A stretch of DNA of 31,301 bases. Origin: Pigoraptor chileana (Eukaryota; Opisthokonta; Filasterea). Of this stretch, positions 1-12,700 are shown one piece after another. The number at the start of each line of letters is the position of its first letter. The first letter of the stretch is position 1. The position numbers were made by a program, and so were the translations under genes. The stretch is from assembly GCA_943704495.1 (NCBI GenBank), contig CALSCR010000174.1, positions 1-31,301 of the forward strand, read 5' to 3'. Below the pieces are notes generated by a model, which did not search any database, had not been told where the DNA came from, and saw nothing but the letters and a program-made list of their open reading frames with translations.

Positions 1-58
<58 letters not shown>
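1..58. repeat. (GT)n microsatellite at the window edge
   Basis: This is an almost pure GT dinucleotide run with one early TA interruption. It starts at the window edge, so its true length is unknown. It lies about 180 bp upstream of the malate dehydrogenase start codon. The rest of 59-239 holds the presumed promoter and 5' UTR; I see no clear TATA box there. Confidence 0.95.
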
Positions 59-59
<1 letters not shown>

Positions 60-239
60 CGGGGAGGGAGTGTTGTCCCCATTAGTGTGCTTGCTGCAAC
101 GACAGCAAAGGAATGGACGGAACGTCTGGAACCCATTAGATTGCATAGGCATCTCCTTCAAGTGGCTTTCAATCATCCCACTAATTTAGTTCAAAGCATC
201 TTCTGCGCTGTTTGCGGAAAAAGCACACAATTGAAAAAA

Positions 240-2731
<2,492 letters not shown>

Positions 2732-2734
<3 letters not shown>

Positions 2735-2785
2735 CTAGCTGGAGGATCTGGCGGTGTCCGCGCGGCAACATCGGCAAAGTTGTAG
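2732..2785 (+). other. Probable stop-codon read-through extension with PTS1 (MDH1x-like)
   Basis: The MDH stop codon is TGA followed immediately by CTA, the context known to promote translational read-through in mammalian MDH1 and LDHB. In the same frame 16 sense codons follow before the next stop (TAG, 2783-2785): LAGGSGGVRAATSAKL. The last three residues, AKL, fit the type 1 peroxisomal targeting consensus [SAC][KRH][LM]. The Gly/Ala/Ser-rich linker resembles a flexible tail. Seen: frame, leaky context and tripeptide. Known: human MDH1 read-through makes a peroxisomal isoform ending in a PTS1. Inferred: the same dual targeting here, giving a 352-residue minor isoform. Read-through efficiency cannot be seen from DNA. 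Confidence 0.8.
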
Positions 2786-3823
2786 ACAGACCGACTTGCA
2801 TGGACAGGCTCGCATGCATCTGCATCTGCATCTGCGTTTGCTGCGCACATTGATTGTTGTTGTTCTCCCCACTTTTGCGTCCCACATTCTATCAGTTCTG
2901 AGATTGTCTTGTTTTCCTTCATTCAATTCATGTTTTTGCTTTGATGCTCAGATGAATGAATAAGATCCAATTGCAAAGTTCACCTGGTTTCTCAGACAAA
3001 ACGGATGCTTTGTGTTTTTTTTTAATAGAGCGACATTTTGTACTTGAGTGTGTTGTACAAACAAAGTAACCCTTGAGTGTGTTGTACAAACAAAGTAACC
3101 AGGGACAAGCATTTTTGATTTCAATAATCGAGGCAGAACGCAATCGAACGCGCTTTTGCAAAACAAAAGACAAGAGACAGAAGAAGGGAAAGAGAAGGGA
3201 AGTGGCACAAGAAAGGCAGGACAGCGAGAGAGAGAGTGAGAGTGAGAGAGTGAGAGAGAGAGAGGGAGTTGAAGACTACAACGCAGCCCAACAAAAACGA
3301 ATGACCGACTGAAAACCACAGCGACACGAGTCATGACGCCGCAAACGAACCAATCAAAACAAACTCAAACCATCGCAAGGCTCAGGCGCACGCACACACA
3401 CACACGCGCCAAGACCAACGCAAAGCGCCGCAACACAAATAGCACGCGACTTCAGGCATACGCAATCCAACACACAGCGAGACGAAGACATACACGCGCA
3501 TCTTTTTCAGCAACGCACAGCACATACAAGTGGGGTACCAGGTGTGAAAAGCTGACACCGCAAGTGGCGCATCGGTAAAACGCTGAACGTGTGTACACCC
3601 CACACACAAAAACACACGAAACAAGACAACGCGGGCGAGGCGCAAGATGGTGCGACATTCACGCATAATTTAGAGAGAAGAAGAAGAACTAGACACACCG
3701 CACAAAAAACACACACTGAAAATCACACTGACGAAAAGAAGGAAAGTGCGACGAGTCAAAGGACGTCGCCATTGTCCAGACATCGTAGTAGAATGCACCC
3801 GCCGATGGCGGATCGCATAATTA
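2786..3823. other. Tail-to-tail spacer between MDH and the zinc-finger gene
   Basis: This spacer holds the 3' flanks of two convergent genes. It contains a 29-bp tandem duplication (3043-3100), a GA-rich stretch around 3220-3266, and + strand A/C-rich low-complexity sequence from 3330 to 3760. The ORFs across it are compositional and match no family I know. No RNA gene is seen. Confidence 0.6.
3043..3100. repeat. Perfect 29-bp tandem duplication
   Basis: Two adjacent identical 29-bp units (3043-3071 and 3072-3100) each begin CTTGAGTGTG and end AAGTAACC. They lie in the MDH 3' flank. Nothing suggests a function; replication slippage is the simple explanation. Confidence 0.95.
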
Positions 3824-4884
3824 TCAGCACGCCGGGATGGAGCACTTGACGTTTGCCATTTGTCGCACGGCCTGTTCAATGCCCTCTGTCGGATGCATCA
3901 CAGAGACATGGTTGCGGAGACCAGTCGTGTTCTTGTATCGCTTACCGCAAATCTCACACCTGAGCACATTAACACACACCAACACACACAGCCAAAAGCC
4001 CACTCCCAAGTCAATAATTTTGCAAAAGTGACCGGTGTCTCACTTCAACACCTCGAAATCCGTCGTCACGGGACTTCCAACCACTGAGATCCACACACAC
4101 ACTCTCACTATCTCAGCTTGCGACGTGACATGTGCACACACCTGACGAATCGCGCCGTCTTCTTCAACCGCGAATCACCGGGAAGTGCGTGCCCGTGCAA
4201 CGCGTGATACTTGATCCCGTTGGGGTTCTTGTATCGCTTCCCGCATCCCGGCACAAGGCACATGTAGGGCTTCTCCGAATTGTCGTCCATCTTAATTGAC
4301 CGCAGCATCACCTCGCTCATGCGAATAGTTGGGCGCGATGCAACAGGTGGCGAAGACTCCTCGTCTGATGTATGGAAGGATCCAGTATCCGACAGGCTCC
4401 CGTCGTCGAGGTCATCGAAATCTTCCGCATCTGCCCTCGCGTGGCTCTCGCTCTTACACCGCTTGCGCATGAGCACAGACGGGCTGCCGTCCCGTGTAGC
4501 GGAGCCTGAACTGACACCGCTGTCGGTGGGACTGCTGCTGCTTGCAACGTTCATTCCGTTGAGGCCGGTGGACACTGCCATCGGGATGCCCTTCCGCACC
4601 GAAGTGGGTGCGACACTTGGCCGATGTACGCTGACGCCGGCGTTCTCAGAACCACACTGCGCCATCGAGGAGTACTTTCGCTTTGCGAGTGCCTCCTCCG
4701 AAAAGAAGCGGCTGACGTGGGAGAGGTGAATTGTGCTGGGCCGTTGTCCATCCTGTCCGCCACTCACAAACGACGACGTCTCGGAATCAATGTGGAATTC
4801 TTCCACGTGTTGTATGAGGTCCTCTGTGCTCGAAAATGTCTTCCCACAATTTATCCAATGGCAAGTGTTCACGAGCCACACCAT
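3824..4884 (-). CDS. JAZF1/SFP1-like C2H2 zinc-finger protein, 2 exons
   Basis: Probable nuclear transcription cofactor. Exons (minus order) are 4884-4142 and 3959-3824, phase 2 GT-AG, giving 292 residues. Finger 1 is residues 8-31 (C-x4-C form, CHWINCGKTFSSTEDLIQ). It is followed by a segment like animal JAZF1 (HLSHVSRFF, compare LSYINRF), a Ser-rich acidic middle (DDLDDGSLSDTGS), finger 2 at 209-232 (CLVPGCGKRYKNPNGIKYH) and finger 3 at 249-270 (CEICGKRYKNTTGLRNH). The splice joins fingers 2 and 3 with the short spacing seen in JAZF1, which supports the intron. The order of one isolated N-terminal finger and a C-terminal pair is the JAZF1/yeast Sfp1 layout. The frame is open upstream to 5208, but family alignment puts the start near 4884. 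The downstream sequence is TGA TAA. Confidence 0.85.
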
Positions 4885-5566
4885 TTTCGTGGGTGGTGCC
4901 TGCTCCGCCGACCAACTCAGATTCGCGGTCAGATTAGCAATAGTCACTCCTTCACGATGTACGGTGTTTGAAGTCGAGTCGATTGCGCCACTTGGTTGGT
5001 CCCACAGCAGAACTCGCACGCCCTGGCAATCCACTCCAGCAATAGTTGACGTCAACGTCACGCACAGCGATCGCTGGTAAATCGAATCGAGGTTCAAAGT
5101 CGCAAATGTACCGCAAGCGATTATAAAACTTTCAAAGATGCCCAAAGGGCGACAAGGCGACGCCTGGGCTGGAGCACAATAAACTGACGATATGCGTGAA
5201 GTGCTCAAGACATACAGGGGCTAAACCTTAAAGCTTATGCAGTCGAATGCACATTCATAGTGTACAGGAGCAGCTATGGGGTTATAAAGTGGAAACCGCA
5301 GGGGACCTATACTACACACGCTCCACACGACATGTAACTCTGCAGAGTGAACAAAGTGGAATGCACACCGATGTCCCAACACATTGACACACTGTGTAAC
5401 CCCCCGAGCGAGAATTGACAGTGTTGCACACGACCCAGACACACACAGACACGCACACACACACCACAACACACACACACGCAGGCACACACACACACAC
5501 ACATGACCACAAGTCGCACCCGACTGAACCATGCATGCGTGCGCGCCAATTCGGGTCCATACTGTC

Positions 5567-5623
5567 CACTATGGCGCCCCATAGTGAGGCGATAGTGAGG
5601 GCGGCCCCATAGTGAACCCATAG
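5567..5623. repeat. Inverted repeat and clustered ATAGTGA motifs
   Basis: CACTATGG (5567-5574) and CCATAGTG (5579-5586) form an 8-bp inverted repeat with a 4-bp spacer. Further ATAGTGA copies follow at about 5591 and 5609, then CCCATAG near 5617. The cluster could be a factor-binding array upstream of the zinc-finger gene or degenerate tandem repetition; the sequence alone does not decide. Confidence 0.5.
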
Positions 5624-6184
5624 TTCCCCTCGTAACCCTCACCCTCCGCAGCACATTGGGTGTCATGCGGCCACATGACCACGTCGGTGGTGGCGCCATC
5701 GGCCAATCCGCTTTGTAGTATATAATATATGATCGACTTTAGTATACGTTATCTATTGTATTACATGTTCGTGTAGTTAATGAGAGGGAAGTTTGGCTGA
5801 TATTGAATTTCGTATGGGAGTGCTGAGTGAATTGAAGGGACGAGTTGTGAACCCTGCAACCCACAAACCAAAACTTATGTGGAGCAATCTACTTAATTCA
5901 TAGTGAATGAAATTCGATATACCATTTCTCCCGTCCATGTGCTCCACTGCCACTTCCGCTATAGATGCTTATTGCGGATATTCATCAGTTTACCAATACA
6001 GGCCAACATTCATCTTTTTCCCAATAGACCAATTAAACAAAATAGTAGACCCATGATGTCATGGTTTCCGATGGACACATACACTGACATCACACAGTCG
6101 TCGACGTCAGCACCTCTTGGAAGTGGCTGGAATTACCATGAAATGCCTGTCCGGCGCAACGCCCCGGTCACCCGCCGGGGACCT

Positions 6185-6340
6185 AAAACAGTAGTGGTTG
6201 CCGATTTCAAGCTTCTCAGTTGTAATGTTGGGGGTTTTTTGTTTGTTGTCACCGCGATTCACAAAACAGTAGTGGTTGCCGATTTCAAGCTTCTCAGTTG
6301 TAATGTTGGGGGTTTTTTGTTTGTTGTCACCGCGATTCAC
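6185..6340. repeat. Perfect 78-bp tandem duplication
   Basis: Units 6185-6262 and 6263-6340 are identical; each begins AAAACAGTAGTGG and ends CGCGATTCAC. The unit length is 26 codons, so ORFs crossing it on either strand stay open, which inflates ORF length here. The region lies between the forkhead 3' end and the zinc-finger 5' region. Perfect identity suggests a recent event. Confidence 0.95.
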
Positions 6341-6572
6341 ATCTCTTTCTGTCGTGAAATTTTTTTGGGGGCTGATATGTACAGGAAGTGTGGTGGAAGA
6401 CAGACAGATAAGAAGGCGACGCGAACAACAATAACTATTCCACACCACACCGAGGCCGTGTGGAGGTTATAAATATGGTACAAAATGCAAAGAAACGCGA
6501 GCAGCGAGAAGAAAAAAAACAGCGATAGTTGTGAAGCGAATGTGCGGAAGTGGAGTTGTTCGCCTCGACTTT

Positions 6573-7966
6573 TCAAAAGTGGAGAGACAGCTCCTGCGAA
6601 TCCCATGTCCCCGCAAAGTTCTCAGCCAGCCCGCAGTGTGCAAACGTTGAAATGAGCGACCCATCCAGTGAGGCGCTCAAAAACGTTCCTGGATGTATCG
6701 CGTGGTCGCCACCCTTTTCTCCTGGCACAGCGCCCTCCGGGCCGTCAAAATCCAGATCTTTCAGGAACTCTTGGGAGAGGTAATCATCCACTGTTGGATC
6801 CCCGCTTATGTGCGGCAGTTCGTGGCCGCCCATAATACCAATTGTCATCGCAACGTCGCAGTCCTCAAGCATATCGTCGAGATCCGGAGGTGTGGCAACA
6901 TCCATGTCGCCGTCAAGCGAAAAGAAGGGCGGTTCGCAAGCAGCAAAGGATCCAACAGCACCGTTGACGTTGTGTGTCGACGACTCGCCGCCACGCGACG
7001 ACAAACGCTGGCTGATTCCCTGCGACAGCTCGCCGAGTGACATGGGATCCATATCGAGGCCGATGAGGGGCATATACTTCCCGAGGTTTCGAAGATTCTT
7101 AACGTTGACGGAACCGGTCGTGTGCCGGCGTGCGTGCTTCTTCTTGATGGGCGTGCGGGATCCAGTTTGTACCATCGAGCTCTTCTGCTGGTGCTTTGCG
7201 ATTGCCTGCGTGATGACGCGCTCGTACGTCGGCTCGATCATCCAGTACGATCCCTTGCCACCATCTTCCTTCTCCCGACTCACGCGCTTAAAGCACTTAT
7301 TCAGCGATAGGTTGTGTCGCACAGAGTTCTGTGGGGGGCAGGCACAACGTAAACGCAAGTAATCGTTGACATGGAGACTGTTAGTCCATTGTTGTCACCA
7401 GTCGAAATTATTTTATGCATAGGAGGGTGTATATTAAATAAGAAAACATATCCATGTAAAAACATCTTCCTCACCTTCCATCCGTTGTTTGCGTCGCGGT
7501 AAAACGGGAACGCATCCTTGACCCACTCGTAAATTTCGCTGACCGTCATTCTTTTGCAGTCTGTGCTGTTGATCGCAAGTGCAATCAGGCACGCGAACGA
7601 ATACGGGGGTTTCGAAGATGTGTCTGCCATGTCAATGCCGTCACTGCTGCTGTTGTCGGAGAGACCAAGTACACTCTCAAGCAGTTCGCGGTCCTCATCA
7701 CTCGATCCTGCGCTTGTGTCGGAAGAATCCGTGCCCTTTGTCGCGCGCTTCTTACGCTTGTTGGACTGCGGTGTTGTCGGTGTGACTGCCTCGGGGATCG
7801 CCGCGGTTGATGGCGTTTTGGATCCCCTTCGTCTCGACGGGGTTGCGGTTGGCGTGCTCGGTTGCGATGGAGTCTCCTCAACACCGGCAGGAGCCGATGC
7901 CTGCCTCCGAGTGATTCGCCGTGTGCGAGTGGGCGTCGTTGTGGTAGCTGTTTCAATCTGTTGCAC

Positions 7967-7999
<33 letters not shown>

Positions 8000-8908
8000 T
8001 TGCTGTTGTTGTTGCTGTTGTTGTTGCTGTTGTTGTTGCTGTTGTTGTTGCTGTTGTTGTTGTTGTTGTGCCCGCTGCATTGCTGTGGACTTTAGATCCG
8101 ATGTTGGAATGTTTTCTTTCCGCGATGAAATGCTTTCGCCGACCATACCTCCGGCAGTGTCTGCCCGCTCCATCTTTCCTCCTTTGGCGGGAGTTTGCAT
8201 CTGGGGCACAAACAGCGGCGAACTGAGCCCCGATAAAAGCCCAACTCCCTGGAAAGAAGCGCGTTGCCGCGGCGCCTTTGGTTCGTCCGCAGAAGGCAGC
8301 AAGTCGAGCGGCTTGATTAGTGGACTGGGAGGGCCGGTAAACGAAAGCGAGCGCTTTGTGAGCGACGGAGATGCAAATCGCTTGGGACTCCCCATCGGGA
8401 TCGCCGATCTCGATGACATCAGTGGTGTTCCCGGCATACTAGCACTGCCCGGTGCGTGCACAGGGGCGAGTGGTGGAGACAGTGGTGCGATGAGTGGCTG
8501 AGTCGGCACGGCGACCTCTTCATTCTCAAGCGACCCGAGGGGCATTGTCATGGACGACAACCAGCTGAGGCTCGTGAGCTCGTCTCCGAATCCATCTGAT
8601 GGCACACCTCCCGAGCTTCCTCCGCTTGAGTTGCTGTCTGGTGTGCCGGGATCCGACTTGCCGCTGCTTGCATCGCGATGAACGCTGTTTGTACCGGCAA
8701 ATGCAGGGCTGGAGCTCCCGTCACCTCGGTTCGACATAATGTAACCCTTGAGTGACGCATACTCCTCCGAGAAATGTGCGGTGCCGACTGCTGCGTTCAG
8801 TCTCTCGAATCCGAGGCGCACTGTGATGTCTCCACGCAGTCCATGCTGTCCTGCGATCCTGCTCAGTAGCTCCAGCTGGAGCTGATCACCCCTTCCGCCA
8901 CGGCTCAT
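6573..8908 (-). CDS. Forkhead-domain transcription factor with poly-Q tract, 2 exons
   Basis: Sequence-specific DNA-binding nuclear protein. Exons (minus order) are 8908-7475 and 7328-6573, phase 0 GT-AG, 729 residues. The forkhead domain is roughly 431-520: [33 protein letters not shown], then after the splice [19 protein letters not shown] and [11 protein letters not shown]. The intron splits the domain just before the recognition helix (after NNGWK). The 3' half, with [19 protein letters not shown], is closest by eye to FOXJ2/FOXJ3-type domains, but the subclass is unsure. The N-terminal part is long, Ser/Pro/Gly-rich and disordered, with about 34 glutamines at 281-314 and basic TPSRRRGSK and NKRKKR stretches that may be nuclear signals. 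The C-terminus is acidic ([13 protein letters not shown]), suggesting an activation region. The start at 8908 is the first ATG of the conserved-looking reading frame; an upstream in-frame extension looks like UTR. Confidence 0.88.
7967..8068. repeat. CAG/CAA tract encoding about 34 glutamines
   Basis: On the minus strand this is an uninterrupted run of CAG and CAA codons inside forkhead exon 1, followed by Val-Gln-Gln. CAA and CAG are interspersed, which usually slows slippage compared with a pure CAG run. The plus-strand poly-Cys and poly-Leu ORFs here are shadows. Confidence 0.95.
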
Positions 8909-9737
8909 TTTCCTCCCTCGCGTATTGCAGGGAGAGGGAGAGAGTGAGTGTAAGAGAGGCGTGCGGGGAAAAAACCGCGAGTGTATATGTGTAATGTACG
9001 TGTGCACAGGAATTTCTGTCACACGACGGATGATAGCAGTCGTTTCCAAACAATTACACGGGTGTGGCCGGCCACAAGTTCATCGTGTATGTAATATGAT
9101 GCAGTGATGCTATCACGATACTAAGTTATTAAAGAAAGGAAATACACGCTCTTTCAACCACATATTCCTCGCAGTGCGCTTTCCTTGCGTTTGAGAGGTG
9201 TGTGTGCCGGGTATGGGGAGTACGATGCGACCATTGTGGGCGTCGACAGTAATGGGGTATTGTGGAGAGCGATCCCCGGCGTTGACAAGGAATGTGTTGA
9301 TTCGATCACCTTGGAAATAGTAGATTGAAGCCCAATACTCAGTTTCTCTTTGATAGGTGATCCAGATTAAATCATACAAACATTGCGGATCGAAATCCGG
9401 TATTTAGTATATTGAGCGCGCCGTTGCCTTAGGAATTTTACACACAATCGCTGTGATTGGCTGAATTTTTGTACCGCTCAACGCCATTGGTCGGCCAAGT
9501 TGGAATGTGATTGACAGCTGTTTTAGTGAGTGCAAAACGTGTGTTACAACTTATTAATTTGCATTTGGGGATGTGGAGTTGTAACGTTGCAAAAAACGTT
9601 TTCGTTTTAGCGAGACATGTTCCAAGCAAATATCACTTCACATGCCAAAGGTCGTCATTGGCACATGAATCTACTCCAATATTCCGGTTGGACGCATTTT
9701 ATGTCGTTGTGATGGATGTGTATTGCCATAGAGAACT
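8909..9737. other. Spacer upstream of the forkhead gene
   Basis: This holds the presumed forkhead promoter and the 3' flank of MFE-2. Two ATTGG (reverse CCAAT) boxes occur at 9456-9460 and 9486-9490, about 550-580 bp upstream of the forkhead ATG. A similar pair lies about 550 bp upstream of the MFE-2 ATG. No other gene is recognisable. Confidence 0.5.
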
Positions 9738-12700
9738 TTACAGCTTGCTCTTCTGCTTGAAGATGGTCTCGAGCTTCTGGCTGAGCATGATGTTCCCGGC
9801 CACCTTGAGCTTGCCCGACATGAACGCCTTCTGGGGATTGAGCTTGCCCTCGACAAGCTGCACATAGTCGTCGTCGGCGATAGTGATTGTGCAGTCTGCC
9901 TTGGGCGACGCGGGTCCCTTCGCAACGCTACCACCGCCGTTCTTGAGGTCGATGGCTGCGCACAGAAAGTAGGCACACGTTAGTTGACGTGGGATCACGG
10001 CAGCAACACATCAGGCAGTGAAATGGTGATTGAATATAATAATATGCTTGTCTGCTGTACAAAATTCAACAAAGAGCGCGTGATACCCACTCCACTGCCC
10101 AGCCTGCTTGCCGTCCTTAGTAATGTTGAACTGGAAGATCGCCTTGACCTTCTGCACGNNNNNNNNNNNNNNNNNNNNNNNNNNNNNNNNNNNNNNNNNN
10201 NNNNNNNNNNNNNNNNNNNNNNNNNNNNNNNNNNNNNNNNNNNNNNNNNNNNNNGTGATACCCACTCCACTGCCCAGCCTGCTTGCCGTCCTTAGTAATG
10301 TTGAACTGGAAGATCGCCTTGACCTTCTGCACGAGATCAGCAGACCCAGAGATGCGCTTTCCAATCTCTGCGAATATAGCCTCCGACTTGAGCACTGGTG
10401 CGGCGGGTGCGGCGGGCGCGGCGGGTGCGGCAGCTGCCTTGGGAGCGGTCGCTCCCGCAGACTTCTGCTTGAAGATTGTCTCGAGCTTCTGGCTGAGCAT
10501 GATATTCCCGGCCACCTTGAGCTTGCCCGACATGAACGCCTTCTGCGCATTGAGCTTGCCCTCGACAAGCTGCACAAAGTCCGCATCCGAGATGGTGATA
10601 GTGCAGTCGGCCTTGGGGGACGCGGGTCCCTTGGCGAGTCCTCCCTTGCCGCTCTTCAGGTCGATGGCTGGGAGTTTCAAATAAACAAAGTTAGTATAAC
10701 AACAATTACGCTTCGCCTTTGGCACAGCGACAAACACAGCTGAACACTGCACTCCAAATGCATTTTTACTCACTCCACTGAGCGGCCTGCTTGCCGTCCT
10801 TGGTGATATTGAACTGGAAGACCGCCTTGACCTTCTGCACAAGATCTGCCGCCTCGCTAATGCGGCCGCCAATCTCCTCGAACACAGCATCAGACGCAAG
10901 ACCTCCCGCTGTCTTGACAGCAGCGACGCCCTTGCTCTTATCCTTGAAGATCGTCTCGAGCTTCTGGCTGAGCATGATGTTCCCGGCCACCTTGAGCTTG
11001 CCCGACATGAACGCTTTTTGCGCATTGAGCTTGCCCTCGACAAGCTGCACATAGTCGTCGTCGGCGATAGTGATTGTGCAGTCGGCCTTGGGCGACGCCG
11101 GTCCCTTGGCAACGCTACCACCGCCGTTCTTGAGGTCGATGGCTGCGCACAGAAATAGGCATACGTTAGTTGATGTGGGATCATTGGAGTAACAGTGTGT
11201 GTGAATAAACCAGAAAGTGAAGTGATTGATATTGCGAAGGAGTGGTCGAGACTTATATTAAAGTAGACAATATAGAAAACATACACCAACTGCAAACAAA
11301 ATTAAAAATAAAAAGATGAAGATACCCACTCCACTGCCCAGCCTGCTTGCCGTCCTTAGTAATGTTGAACTGGAAGATCGCCTTGACCTTCTGCACGAGA
11401 TCAGCAGACCCAGAGATGCGCTTTCCAATCTCTGCGAAAATAGCCTCCGACTTGAGCACTGGTGCGGCGGGTGCGGCGGGCGCGGCGGGTGCGGCAGCTG
11501 CCTTGGGAGCGGTCGCTCCCGCAGACTTCTGCTTGAAGATTGTCTCGAGCTTCTGGCTGAGCATGATGTTCCCGGCCACCTTGAGCTTGCCCGACATGAA
11601 CGCCTTCTGCGCATTGAGCTTGCCCTCGACAAGCTGCACAAAGTCCGCATCCGAGATGGTGATAGTGCAGTCGGCCTTGGGGGACGCGGGTCCCTTGGCG
11701 AGTCCTCCCTTGCCGCTCTTCAGGTCGATGGCTGGGAGTTTCAAATAAACAAAGTTAGTATAACAACAATTACGCTTCGCCTTTGGCACAGCGACAAACA
11801 CAGCTGAACACTGCACTCCAAATGCATTTTTACTCACTCCACTGAGCGGCCTGCTTGCCGTCCTTGGTGATATTGAACTGGAAGACCGCCTTAACCTTCT
11901 GCACAAGATCTGCCGCCTCGCTAATGCGGCCGCCAATCTCAGCGAACACAGCGTCGGAGGCGAGTCCACCCGAAACGTTGGAGGCGTGGATGCCACCTGA
12001 TGCAGGATGAAGGTCGACGTAGCCTCCCGAAAGGACAAGCTCGTTGCGCTCAACCACCTGCACATACCATCAAAGCAGCAGAAGCAATGAGTGAGACAAT
12101 TGTGCGGTGCCCATAAAGCATAAAAATTCATGAACAACCAAATAGGAATATGCCAATACCAATGAAAAAGGCGAAAGTGTGACTGCTTGTAAGCATACCT
12201 TGCTCTGGAACTGGATGCGGTTGGGCCCCACGCGCCACATTTCTGTCTGGATGGTCTCGCCGGGAATGACGGGCTTGGCAAACCGGACCTGAATACAGTC
12301 CGCACAAACACGCACAATGAAGAGTACAGATGTTCGGACGCAAATTTGTTATCCATAGAAACACCAAAACAATCTATGTCTGCTGCGCAAACAAAAGAGT
12401 TCACATTTACACATTATCAAATTGAAAAACAAATGCGTAAGGTACGAGTGTAAGTGAAACAAGAACAATGACACACAACAACCCACCTTAATGGCGCGGA
12501 ATGCAGCGGTGTCGTTGTTGGCGAAATGGCGGAGCACGTGACGTGCGGCATATCCAAACGAGCACAGGCCGTGAAGAATGGGCGCCTTGAAACCGGCCAT
12601 TGTCGCCATCTCGGGATCAATGTGGATCGGATTCGGATCTCCACTGAGGCGGTAAAGCGCAGCCTTTGCACACAGATGGCAAGTGGGCATATATTATAGA

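Larger units (their letters stand above)
4885..6572. other. Upstream region of the zinc-finger gene and 3' flank of the forkhead gene
   Basis: Two minus-strand genes flank this 1.7 kb. It holds a (CA)n-rich block (about 5438-5505), a short cluster of ATAGTGA motifs with an inverted repeat (5567-5623), a CCAAT box at 5703-5707, AT-rich sequence 5710-6050, and a perfect 78-bp tandem duplication (6185-6340). The longest ORF, 5903-6472 on +, has no recognisable domain. The CCAAT box about 820 bp upstream of the zinc-finger ATG may be promoter sequence, which is inference only. Confidence 0.5.

Noticed and set aside
2783-2785. Using the TAG after the extension as the sole MDH stop
   Set aside because: The TGA at 2732 is a real stop at the expected family length; the extension is best treated as a minor read-through product.
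3555-3600. tRNA-like segment with an A-box resemblance (GTGGCGCATCGGTAAAACGC)
   Set aside because: No matching B box, anticodon arm or acceptor pairing follows; it lies in A/C-rich low-complexity sequence.
4885-5208. N-terminal extension of the zinc-finger protein to an upstream ATG
   Set aside because: The frame is open but the added residues lack family similarity; JAZF1 proteins start only a few residues before finger 1.
5903-6472. 189-codon plus-strand ORF
   Set aside because: Its length depends on the 78-bp duplication, the minus strand is equally open, and no domain or promoter supports it.
7554-8501. Long plus-strand ORF with poly-Cys, plus a poly-Leu ORF in another frame
   Set aside because: These are shadows of the forkhead CAG/CAA tract and coding exon.
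10117-12404. Long minus-strand ORFs of 380-390 codons running through the SCP2 exons and introns
   Set aside because: They read through GT-AG introns; the spliced model keeps frame and matches MFE-2.
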